Positions 56,733-64,000 of a stretch of DNA of 64,000 nt are shown here, in pieces; position 1 is the first letter of the stretch; each line of letters starts with the position of its first letter. Origin of the DNA: JABFSA01 sp963827515 (GTDB lineage Bacteria; Acidobacteriota; Vicinamibacteria; Vicinamibacterales; UBA2999); NCBI GenBank assembly GCA_963827515.1, contig CAWHBF010000008.1:62001-126000 (forward strand), read 5' to 3'. Made by a program: the position numbers and the translations under genes. The notes beneath the pieces are model-generated. The model was not told the origin of the DNA and made no database searches. It worked only from the letters and a program-made list of their open reading frames with translations.

Positions 56733-57749
56733 ATGACCACCCTTAATGCACCGACAACACCCACTGGCGGCTCGACCAATAGACCGGACAACGGGCCCGA
56801 CAAATCCACCTACTCACCCGAACAGCAGCTCGGGGAGATCCTTGCTCAGGTCACGGCGCTCCGCGAACAGGTTTCACAGCTCGCCGAGCGGGAGTCTGAA
56901 CTTCGGGCGGTACTCGAACGTGAGACCGAACTCGAGCCACAGCTCGTACGCCTCGGCAAGATTCTTCGCAAGGCTGCCCTCGTCGAGCAGCCGGCTGCCG
57001 CCATCGCCAACGCGACCCTCCATCTGGAGCCGTACCCGTACACCGTCATCGACGACCTCCTTCCGGACATGTTCTACGACGCCCTCCTCATGGGCATCCC
57101 GCCGGTCGAGCTGTTCGAGCACAAGCCGGTCGGCAAGCAACATCTGGACGTGCCATTTTCCATGGCCCCGCTGTACTCGCGGCGGGTCTGGCTGTACATG
57201 TGCTCGGAACTGGTGCCGAACGTCATCGCACCGGCTATCCTCAACAAGTTCCGTCCCCACATCAACGACTGGATCTCGAAGAACTGGCCGAATCTCGACC
57301 CGGAGTCCGTGGAACTGCACGGCAGCGGCGGGCGAATCATGCTCCGCAGGCGGGGCTATCGTATCCGACCGCACCGCGACCCGAAGTGGTCGTTCATCAC
57401 GTGCATTCTGCAGCTGGCGCGGCCCGGTGACAGCGAGACCTGGGGCACGCAGATTCTTGCCGTGGATCAGGATCAGGAAGCCAAGAATGCCGCGCCGTAC
57501 TGGATCGACGAGAAGCACTGCCGCGTCGCTGAAGATGTTGGATTTCGCCGAAACCGATTGCTCGTCTTCCTCAACTCGGTGGGCGCCCATTCGGCGCACA
57601 TCCCCGCCGATGCGGAGCCGGAGACGCTGCAGCGTTACATCTACCAGTTCCGTGTCGGCCCGACGGTCGACGCAATCGCCAGGCTGAAGTCGTTACTGCC
57701 CGAAGAACGGCAGCCCCTCTGGGCGGGTAAGGCGCTGATCGACTACTAG
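56733..57749 (+). CDS. 2-oxoglutarate/Fe(II) oxygenase-like protein with N-terminal coiled coil
   Basis: 338 residues from the ATG at 56733 (MTTLNAPTTPTGGSTN). A disordered Thr/Pro-rich start is followed by a coiled coil (LGEILAQVTALREQVSQLAE, residues about 35-80). The domain from about residue 105 has YPYTVIDDLLPDMFYDALLM, a candidate iron site IRPHRDPKWSFITCILQLAR (H-x-D), a distal His in LLVFLNSVGAHSAHIP, and YIYQFRVGP, whose Arg could bind 2-oxoglutarate. This matches prolyl-hydroxylase-like proteins found in surface-glycan clusters, but the substrate is unknown. Convergent with smpB, 39 bp apart. Confidence 0.7.
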   Translation: MTTLNAPTTPTGGSTNRPDNGPDKSTYSPEQQLGEILAQVTALREQVSQLAERESELRAVLERETELEPQLVRLGKILRKAALVEQPAAAIANATLHLEPYPYTVIDDLLPDMFYDALLMGIPPVELFEHKPVGKQHLDVPFSMAPLYSRRVWLYMCSELVPNVIAPAILNKFRPHINDWISKNWPNLDPESVELHGSGGRIMLRRRGYRIRPHRDPKWSFITCILQLARPGDSETWGTQILAVDQDQEAKNAAPYWIDEKHCRVAEDVGFRRNRLLVFLNSVGAHSAHIPADAEPETLQRYIYQFRVGPTVDAIARLKSLLPEERQPLWAGKALIDY

Positions 57750-57788
57750 ACCCGTAGGTACCCGTGACGCATGATGGTCACACGTCTG

Positions 57789-58268
57789 TCATCGCTGCCG
57801 GGCCTTGACTGCCGCTCGCGTCTCGCGGTCGACTTCGCGCCGGCGGATCGTCTCCCGCTTGTCGTGCGCCTGTTTGCCTTTGGCGAGCGCTAGCAGCACC
57901 TTCACGCGTCCGCTCTTGAAATACATCTCGAGCGGCACGAGGGTCAGCCCTTTCTCCTTCGTCTGACCCACCAGCTTTCGAATCTCGTGACTGTGGAGCA
58001 GCAGCTTGCGCTGACGCATCTCGGCGTGCGTGGCGTAGCCTCGGTGGCTGTACGGGCTGATGTGGACGTTGAGCATCCACACCTCGCCGTTCTCGACGCG
58101 AGCATAGCTGTCTCGAAGATTGACACGTCCTTCGCGAATCGCTTTCACTTCGGTGCCGAGCAACGCGACGCCGCTCTCCCACGTCTCGAGGATGTGGTAG
58201 TCGTGGCGTGCCTTGCGATTCTCCGCGATGACACGCTGCGCGAGCTCACGTTCGGTCTTCTCGGCCAC
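57789..58268 (-). CDS. smpB: SsrA-binding protein SmpB
   Basis: 159 residues from the GTG at 58268 (VAEKTERELAQRVIAENRKA). Binds tmRNA and delivers it to stalled ribosomes for trans-translation. Diagnostic stretches: NRKARHDYHILETWESGVAL, LLGTEVKAIREGRVNLRDSY, NVHISPYSHRGYATHAEMRQ, RKLLLHSHEIRKL, LTLVPLEMYFKSGRVKVLLA and a basic disordered C-tail (KGKQAHDKRETIRRREVDRE). Length is normal. A longer frame to 58364 exists but runs into the nadE gene on the other strand. No ssrA (tmRNA) gene was seen next to it. Confidence 0.95.
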   Translation of the reverse strand: MAEKTERELAQRVIAENRKARHDYHILETWESGVALLGTEVKAIREGRVNLRDSYARVENGEVWMLNVHISPYSHRGYATHAEMRQRKLLLHSHEIRKLVGQTKEKGLTLVPLEMYFKSGRVKVLLALAKGKQAHDKRETIRRREVDRETRAAVKARQR

Positions 58269-58302
58269 GTGGGAATCGTATCCGATCGGGTATTCTTCGA
58301 CG
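58269..58302. promoter_or_regulatory. Compact divergent promoter region of smpB and nadE
   Basis: Only 34 bp separate the two GTG starts. On the plus strand TATTCT (58291-58296) lies 6 nt before the nadE GTG. On the minus strand TACGAT (58280-58275) lies 6 nt before the smpB GTG. If both are real -10 boxes, both mRNAs are leaderless and neither needs a Shine-Dalgarno sequence. The -35 regions would fall inside the opposite gene. Confidence 0.4.
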
Positions 58303-59952
58303 GTGAGCCTCTCGATCGCCTGCGCACAGGTCAATCCCACCGTGGGAGACGTGCCTGGCAACACCGCGATCGTGCGCCGGACTCGTGACGAGGCAGCGGC
58401 ACTCGGAGCCGACCTCGTCGTGTTCCCGGAATTGGTGCTGGTCGGATATCCACCGGAGGATCTCGTGCTACGGCCAGCCCTTGTCCAGGCAGCCGCCGCC
58501 GCGCTTCAGCAGCTGCAGCAGGAGAGCACCCACGGACGTCTGGGTTTGGTCGTCACGCTGCCGTGGGCTGAAGACGGCCACGTCCACAACGCCGTGGCGC
58601 TGGTCGCCGACGGTCGGTGCGCACTCCGTTTCAAACACGAGCTGCCCAACTACGGAGTCTTCGACGAGAAGCGCGTGTTCACGCCGGGCCCTCTCCCCGA
58701 CCCGGTCATCTTTAAAGGCATGTCGATCGGGCTACCGATCTGCGAGGACATCTGGTGCCCGGACACGGCCGCGCATCTGGCGCGGGCGGGCGCGAAGCTT
58801 CTGCTGGTGCCGAACGGATCACCGTTCGAGGTCGAGAAGTTCCACCAGCGACTGGATTTGGCGCGTCAACGTGTCTCCGAGTGCGGCTTGCCTCTCGCCT
58901 ACGTCAATCAAGTCGGCGGACAGGACGAACTGGTGTTCGACGGCGGCTCGTTCGTCATGCATCGCGACGGCGCGCTCGCTCACCTGCTGCCCTTCTGGCA
59001 AGAGACCCTTGCGATCGCCCGCTGGCAAGAACACGGTGACGGCTGGCGTTGCGACGGCGACGCTGGATGGCGTGAAGAGCCCAGACTGGCGTCCGTCTAC
59101 AACGCCATGGTCCTTGGACTGCGAGACTACGTGCGAAAGAACGGCTTCCGTGGCGTCGTGCTGGGGCTGTCTGGCGGCATCGATTCGGCACTGACCGCCA
59201 CGGTCGCGGTCGATGCGCTCGGAGCCGACCGAGTACGCGGCGTGCGGCTTCCCTCGTGTTTCACCAGCCGGGCAAGCCTGGACGATGCGGCCGAGTCGGC
59301 GGCCGTGCTGGGGATGCGACTGGAGACGCTGTCCATCGAGTCTCCCGTGGAAACCCTGGAGTCCACCCTGTCGTCGCTGTTCGTCGGGCGTCCGCGTGAC
59401 GTCACGGAGGAGAATCTGCAGGCGCGCGTGCGCGGTGTCGTGCTCATGGCGCTCTCGAACAAGTTCGGTGAGCTCCTGGTCACGACGGGCAATAAGTCCG
59501 AGATGTCGGTGGGTTACGCCACGCTCTACGGGGACATGTGCGGGGGCTACTCGGTGCTCAAGGATGTGTACAAGACCGAAATCTATGCGCTCTCCCGATG
59601 GCGGAACCAGCAGGTTCCCAACGGGGGCCTGGGCCCTGCCGGACAGGTCATCCCCACCTCGTCGCTGACCAAGGCGCCGACCGCCGAGCTGCGGCCAAAT
59701 CAGACGGACCAGGACTCGCTCCCCCCGTACGAGGAGCTCGACGCGATCCTTGGCGGGCTGGTAGAGGAAGAACAGAGCGTCGATCAGATCGTCGCCCGTG
59801 GCTTCACACGCGAGGTCGTCACTCGAGTACAACGTCTGCTATACGCGGCTGAGTACAAACGAAGACAGGCGCCGCCTGGTGTTAAGATTACGCGCAAGAG
59901 CTTCGGACGCGACCGCCGCTATCCCATCACAAACGCGTTTCGCGAACCGTAG
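58303..59952 (+). CDS. nadE: Glutamine-dependent NAD+ synthetase NadE
   Basis: 549 residues from the GTG at 58303 (VSLSIACAQVNPTVGDVPGN). Makes NAD+ from deamido-NAD+ with ammonia from glutamine. The N-terminal nitrilase-type glutaminase carries the catalytic Glu (FPELVLVGYPPEDLV), Lys (FKHELPNYGVFDEKRVF) and Cys (GLPICEDIWCPDTA). The synthetase domain has the PP-loop VVLGLSGGIDSALTATVAVD near residue 285, TTGNKSEMSVGYATLYGDMC, and the typical C-terminus PPGVKITRKSFGRDRRYPIT. Intact. A damaged copy of this C-terminus appears at 62143-62188. Confidence 0.95.
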   Translation: MSLSIACAQVNPTVGDVPGNTAIVRRTRDEAAALGADLVVFPELVLVGYPPEDLVLRPALVQAAAAALQQLQQESTHGRLGLVVTLPWAEDGHVHNAVALVADGRCALRFKHELPNYGVFDEKRVFTPGPLPDPVIFKGMSIGLPICEDIWCPDTAAHLARAGAKLLLVPNGSPFEVEKFHQRLDLARQRVSECGLPLAYVNQVGGQDELVFDGGSFVMHRDGALAHLLPFWQETLAIARWQEHGDGWRCDGDAGWREEPRLASVYNAMVLGLRDYVRKNGFRGVVLGLSGGIDSALTATVAVDALGADRVRGVRLPSCFTSRASLDDAAESAAVLGMRLETLSIESPVETLESTLSSLFVGRPRDVTEENLQARVRGVVLMALSNKFGELLVTTGNKSEMSVGYATLYGDMCGGYSVLKDVYKTEIYALSRWRNQQVPNGGLGPAGQVIPTSSLTKAPTAELRPNQTDQDSLPPYEELDAILGGLVEEEQSVDQIVARGFTREVVTRVQRLLYAAEYKRRQAPPGVKITRKSFGRDRRYPITNAFREP

Positions 59953-59964
59953 CCGTCTCCACCC

Positions 59965-60153
59965 ATGCAATCGAATGCCTGGCTACGGTGGATAGCGGTT
60001 GCGCTGATTCCGCTGGCCGTCCGAGACGTCACACTCGAAGGCGACACCCGCATCTTCGACTGGGCACGGCTCACCTCTACGGTCCAACCATCCGCGGCCA
60101 GGCTCGGCCCCCTGCTCGCGTCAAACGACGCGATGATGACGTCCGCCCCGTGA
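59965..60153 (+). pseudogene. Short frame resembling the C-terminal end of an HTTM protein (duplication remnant)
   Basis: 62 codons opening MQSNAWLRWIAVALIPLAVR. The stretch VTLEGDTRIFDWARLTSTV followed by ARLGPLL matches VTFEGDRRIFDWERLTFTT and VLGPLAAP at the end of the next gene. It therefore looks like the tail of a lost HTTM paralogue left between nadE and its surviving copy. The stop overlaps the GTG of the next gene as GTGA, so if translated it would be coupled. A functional small protein is possible but less likely. Confidence 0.5.
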
Positions 60154-62052
60154 CGACTGCGATTCGCGCAAGGAGGAGCCCTTCCTGGCGCAGCGCGTCG
60201 GCGATGCTCGTCCTGCTTGCGGTGGGCCTGCCCGTTGCCGCCCGCACGGTCGTTGGTCCGCCCGGTGCGATCGTACACGTCAGATGGCAAGAGTCATTGG
60301 AGCCGGCCGCACGCGACGCGCTCGAGACGGCTTTTCATCTATCGGACGGCGAACGCCTCGACGACCGGACATGGCGCTACCAGTTGATCGACCCGTCCAA
60401 CGAGAACGTCCAGTCCATCGTTCAACATGCGGCGGTCGAGGATACGCAGGGTATCGACCGCACCGGCTACTCGGTTTCGTCCCTCGCATCACGCACCGAC
60501 CGTCGTCAGCGACTCGTCGCTGCCGGAGGCACGATCGTCCTGGTGACAGATCGGCTGGCCCTGCTTCTTGCGGCCTGCGCGGCCCTCCTTGTCTGGCTCG
60601 GAGCCTCCGGCCGAGCGTCAACCTTACAGGCGGCGTGGTCACTGGTGACCAGGCGCGCGCATGGTCTGGCGAGCGTCTGCCGAACAGCGTCGGTGGCCAG
60701 ATGGCTGTCACGAGGCATCCCAGACATAGACGCCGGCACCGCCGGAGCGTTTCGAATCCTGTTCGGCGTGCTGGTCACGCTCTTCTTCGCGTCGCGCCCG
60801 GAAGACGCCGGTACGCTTGATGCGACGTTCAACCCGATCGTCGAGGGCGATCTGCACGCGTCAGTGCTGGAGTGGCTGCGCGCCAGACCATTCATCGCGG
60901 AAGGTCTTGCACCGTGGCTGTTGATGATGGGGGTCGCCTTCACGATCGGGCTCTTTACGCGTTTCACGTACGCCCTGTTCGTCGGGGGTGTGCTCGTCTG
61001 GGCGTTTCTCGTGACGGTGCACGACAGCACGCATCCGAATAGCACCCTCGTGCTGACGCTCGTCGCGCTGCTCCCATCGCGTTGGGGTGAAGGCCTGAGC
61101 CTTGACGCATGGCGTCGCTCCCGAGACGGTACGAGTCGGACGAGCCGTGTATCCGGGAAGCACTACGGGTACTCCGTGTGGGTGTCCGGTCTCGTGTTTG
61201 GGGTGGCATTCGCCGCTGCGGCGTGGGCCAAGGCGGTGGGGACCGGTCCCAGCTGGATCCTGAACGGCAGCGTCAAGTACCACTTCATCACCGATTCGCT
61301 CAACGCGCCGGTGGATTGGGGCTTGCAACTCGCGGGACATCCGCAGCTCGCTGTCCTGGCATCGCTGGGAACGGTCGTCGCCGAGGCGCTGGTGATCACC
61401 GCGGCCTTCTCCCGCAACGAATGGTATCGGCTGGGACTTGGTGCGGTCGCACTCACTATGCTCGCGGGGTTCGGGCTGTTCATGGGGGTCTTCTGGTACG
61501 GATGGTGGATTCTGCTCCTGGGATTCCTGCCGTGGGCTCGCCTCCGCTCAGGCCTTCGACGCTACGCCCCTGAGATGCGCACGCAGATCATCGGCCCACA
61601 ACCCGTTTCGCTCATCGCGACGCTGCCCTCCGCCGCACAGCTGGCGGCGATCGCATTCGTGCTGGGGCAGCAGGTCGTCGTGTCGTGGATACGGATCGAA
61701 CGTGCACCGATGTTCACCTACTACCCGATGTACCTCGTCCACCTACCCCGGCCCTGTGCAATTTGACGCCGCGGTGAGGCCGTACTACCGAATCGTGGTG
61801 CGGACTGCAGCCGAACGTGTGGAGCTCACGTGCGATGCCCCGGACAATCTCGTGCGTGCGTTGCGCGCGGCGCTCGACGGATCGTCAGAGGCAGCCAGTC
61901 GGGTCTGGCGCGAGGTCCGCGGATGCGGGTCCGGCCTCGAGGATGCCACCAGCGTGACGTTCGAGGGCGACAGGCGGATCTTCGATTGGGAACGTCTGAC
62001 CTTCACGACCGAGCGCGCGGCGATCGTGCTTGGCCCGCTTGCGGCTCCGTAG
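60150..62052 (+). CDS. HTTM-domain membrane protein with N-terminal VRW domain, one frameshift
   Basis: 633 residues from the GTG at 60150 after removing one C from TACCTCG near 61733. One membrane segment (residues 15-35), then a soluble VRW domain of about 70 residues: VHVRWQESLEPAARDALETA, WRYQLIDPSNENVQSIVQHA, VEDTQGIDRTGYSV. The HTTM part follows, IPDIDAGTAGAFRILFGVLV, WLRARPFIAEGLAPWLLMMG, WAKAVGTGPSWILNGSVKYH, FMGVFWYGWWILLLGFLPW. After the corrected break the C-terminus reads SSTYPGPVQFDAAVRPYY and ends VLGPLAAP. It likely sits in the inner membrane with the VRW domain outside. Function unknown. Confidence 0.65.
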
Positions 62053-62142
62053 CCGAGGTCCTCACGCGCGTTCTGCGAGTGCTTCCCATGGTGTCCGAGG
62101 TCCACGCTCTCGCACGCTGGCGCACGCCAACCTGCCCGGAGC

Positions 62143-62188
62143 GCTGCCGGGTGCTAAGATCACGCGAAAAAGCTCGCGTCCGATCACG
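62143..62188 (+). repeat. Remnant of a nadE 3' end upstream of the second HTTM gene
   Basis: Bases 62143-62174 match nadE bases 59871-59902 at 26 of 32 positions by my count. In frame they read LPGAKITRKSSRPIT, against PPGVKITRKSFGRDRRYPIT in NadE. The stub precedes the HTTM paralogue just as nadE precedes the first one, as expected if a segment holding the nadE end and an HTTM gene was duplicated in tandem and the nadE part then decayed. Confidence 0.5.
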
Positions 62189-64000
62189 ATGAGAAGCTGG
62201 TTGGCACAGGCTCGCACCCGTGTCGTTGCGGGGCGAAGCCCCGTCAGCGCATTTGCCGTCGCCTTCTCTCTGTCGATGGTACTGCTGTGGGCGCGGTACG
62301 AGGTCTTCTGGGCCCGGCACCCGCCGCCTCGAGCCCATGTTCGCTGGAGCGAAGCTGTCACGGCCTCGACCCGCGCGGCACTCGAACAGCGACACCAGTT
62401 GAGAGACCCGCAACACGACTCCGACCGAACCTGGTCGTACATCCTGGACGATTCAAGCACCGCCGCGATCCGCCGGCTCGTGTCGGATCCGTCGGTAGAG
62501 GACACCCACAACATCGACCGGGGGCGGTTTACGCTCACGAGCGATGTCTCGCCAGGACTGCTGGAAGGTCCATTCTGGCTGCTCTGGGCCACGCCGATCG
62601 GAGTTGCCGCTGGCATCGTGGCAGCGCGGATAGGACAAGACCGCCTGGCACGTGTCGGATCCCGGTTATGGCGCGCTGGACCTGTGGCGGCGAATCTGGT
62701 GACACCTGCGCTCCATGCCGTCAAGTCGGTCCTCACACGCGGCATTCCTGAGCTCCGCTCCGAAGTGCTCGGCTTCTTCAGATTTTTCTACGCGGCGTTC
62801 CTCTTCGCGGCGTTGGCCAGCGGGCGCCTGCGATTGGCGCCCGGGCAGGTACCAGACGACGGCCAGTTGGGCTGGAGGTGGCTCGGTTGGCTGGCCAGCC
62901 GACCGGATCTGATGGCGCAGGTCGAGAACGTTCTGCTCGCACTGCTCGTGCTGTTTGCCATCGGCCTCTGGACGCGCCTCGCGTACTTTCTCATTGCGAC
63001 GGGCATGAGTGTATGGGGGCTGGTGTGGATAGAGTCACAGCAGTCGAACGCGCACACATGGCTTGCGACCCTCGTCATGATTCTCTGCCTGGTGCCAGTC
63101 CCCTGGGACGCCGCGCTGAGCGTAGACGAAGCCGTCCGGCGCCGAAAAGGCGCCCCATCCGGCGCGGGACATCGCGGGCAGTTGTACGGCTATGCCGTTT
63201 GGATGCCCGGCCTCATCCTGGGTACGGTCTGGGCATCCGCCGCGTACGCCAAGCTGGCCATATCGGGTCCGATGTGGGTGCTCGGTGGCGCCGTGAAGTA
63301 CCACTGGGTGCTTGACGCACCAAACGCGGCGGTGGACTGGGGTCTGTGGATTGCCACCCACCACTGGGTGGCCGTGTTGATGTCGGCGTGCGGCCTCGTC
63401 TTCGAGGCGGTGTTCATTCTCTCCGCATTCGTCATGCCGGGCCCACGGCGGTACGTGCTCACCTCCACCGGACTTGCGCTGCTGGTCGGCTTCTTTCTCT
63501 TCCACGGTCTGTTCTGGTGGACCTGGTGGCTCACCTTCCTGAGCTTCGCCATCCCATGGACCTTGCTCTTCGATGCCGTCGCGTCGCGTGCCGGAGGGCG
63601 TCTGGGCGAAATCGCCCCGCCGGACGCGCCAGCTTCGAACAGGTTCCGCGGCGACCTGCGCCCTCTCCACGTGCTCCTGATCGTCGTGGTCTGCGTTCAC
63701 GCCATGCTCAAGCTGCCCGCCGGCTTCGGTCGGTTCGAGTCGTACGCCGGCACGTTTGCGTCGACAGCCGAGTTCGACCGAATCGATCCACTGGTTCCCA
63801 TCGATCGGGTTTGGGCCGGGTACGGATTCGACGGCCGCCGTCGCGGTCGACGACGACATGGCGGCAGACGCAATCCTGCGACTGTCGAGGGGCGAGACTC
63901 TTCCGCCCTGGTACGTGGCCGAGCTTCGACGCCTCGATCGACCCGATTCTAAGGTTCTCGAGTCACACAAGCGGCTCACGCTCACCCGGCAGAAGACGAG
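62189..64000 (+). CDS. HTTM-domain membrane protein with N-terminal VRW domain; runs off window, one frameshift
   Basis: ATG at 62189 (MRSWLAQARTRVVAGRSPV). One membrane segment, a VRW domain at about residues 49-120 (AHVRWSEAVTASTRAALEQR, WSYILDDSSTAAIRRLVSDP, VEDTHNIDRGRFTL), then HTTM: GIPELRSEVLGFFRFFYAAF, WASAAYAKLAISGPMWVLGG, VKYHWVLDAPNAAVDWGLWI, GLFWWTWWLTFLSFAIPWTL. One extra G near 63833 shifts the frame; corrected, it continues FDAAVAVDDDMAADAIL and WYVAELRRLDRPDSKVLESH up to the window end. Paralogue of the preceding gene with the same domain order. Confidence 0.65.

Noticed and set aside
58269..58364. Longer SmpB N-terminus from an ATG at 58364
   Set aside because: SmpB proteins start close to the EKTERELAQ region, and the extension would overlap nadE.
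1..64000. CRISPR arrays, tRNA or rRNA genes, insertion sequences, phage attachment sites
   Set aside because: Looked for in gaps and by repeated sequence; none seen. Gaps are too short for most of these, and repeats found are paralogous protein domains.

Overview
This window is GC-rich bacterial chromosome, roughly 60-65% GC by eye, with tightly packed genes. No rRNA, tRNA, CRISPR array, transposase or phage gene was recognised. Almost everything concerns a cell-surface glycan: nucleotide-sugar enzymes, glycosyltransferases, sugar-modifying enzymes, an ABC exporter and polytopic membrane proteins. The only housekeeping genes are smpB and nadE near the right end. The source is a Gram-negative-type bacterium with an ABC-dependent O-antigen or capsule route. 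Gene content and a CACAGAG-type intergenic repeat would suit Acidobacteriota (Vicinamibacteria-like), but that is a guess.

Region 1 (32181 down to 1, minus strand) behaves as one very long transcription unit. Most neighbours overlap by the ATGA stop/start or lie within about 20 bp. It holds a nonulosonic-acid (sialic-like) pathway: one NeuB-like synthase, one free NeuC-like epimerase, one free NeuA-like cytidylyltransferase, and a second NeuC-NeuA pair fused in one protein. A formyltransferase, a polysaccharide deacetylase, methyltransferases and a methyltransferase-GT2 fusion could decorate the glycan. The most striking content is two repeated, poorly recognised protein families. The 'GPW' family (GPW..EVGFE..YW..F near the start of the domain and FVGTYGG near its end) has seven domains in six genes. 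The 'SWDHL' family (GT-B-like, with SWDHLSSK and VTGAQ.YDQWF motifs) has nine domains in nine genes, three of them in region 2. SWDHL and GPW genes lie side by side in the same order twice, and are fused in that same order once.

Region 2 (32416-37034, plus strand) is a divergent three-gene operon of SWDHL proteins.

Region 3 (56689 down to 37049, minus strand) reads: a membrane protein plus ankyrin-like protein pair, a large GT-C-like membrane protein, a DegT/DnrJ aminotransferase, a radical SAM/SPASM protein, a GNAT acetyltransferase, a DCC-type protein, an HTTM membrane protein, an asparagine-synthase-like amidotransferase, a GT2 transferase, a methyltransferase, a WbqC-like protein, an RmlB-like dehydratase, a Wzt-type ABC ATPase, two ABC-2 permeases and a methyltransferase. 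This looks like amino-sugar synthesis, modification and export.

Region 4 (56733-64000) holds a 2OG-Fe(II) oxygenase-like gene, divergent smpB and nadE, then two HTTM membrane-protein paralogues with stubs around them that point to tandem duplication.

Caveat: about two dozen single-base frameshifts interrupt genes that otherwise read cleanly, often as an extra C after AC or an extra base in a short homopolymer. Most are probably consensus errors; genes are given here as joined reading frames. No stretch longer than about 300 bases lacks a gene.
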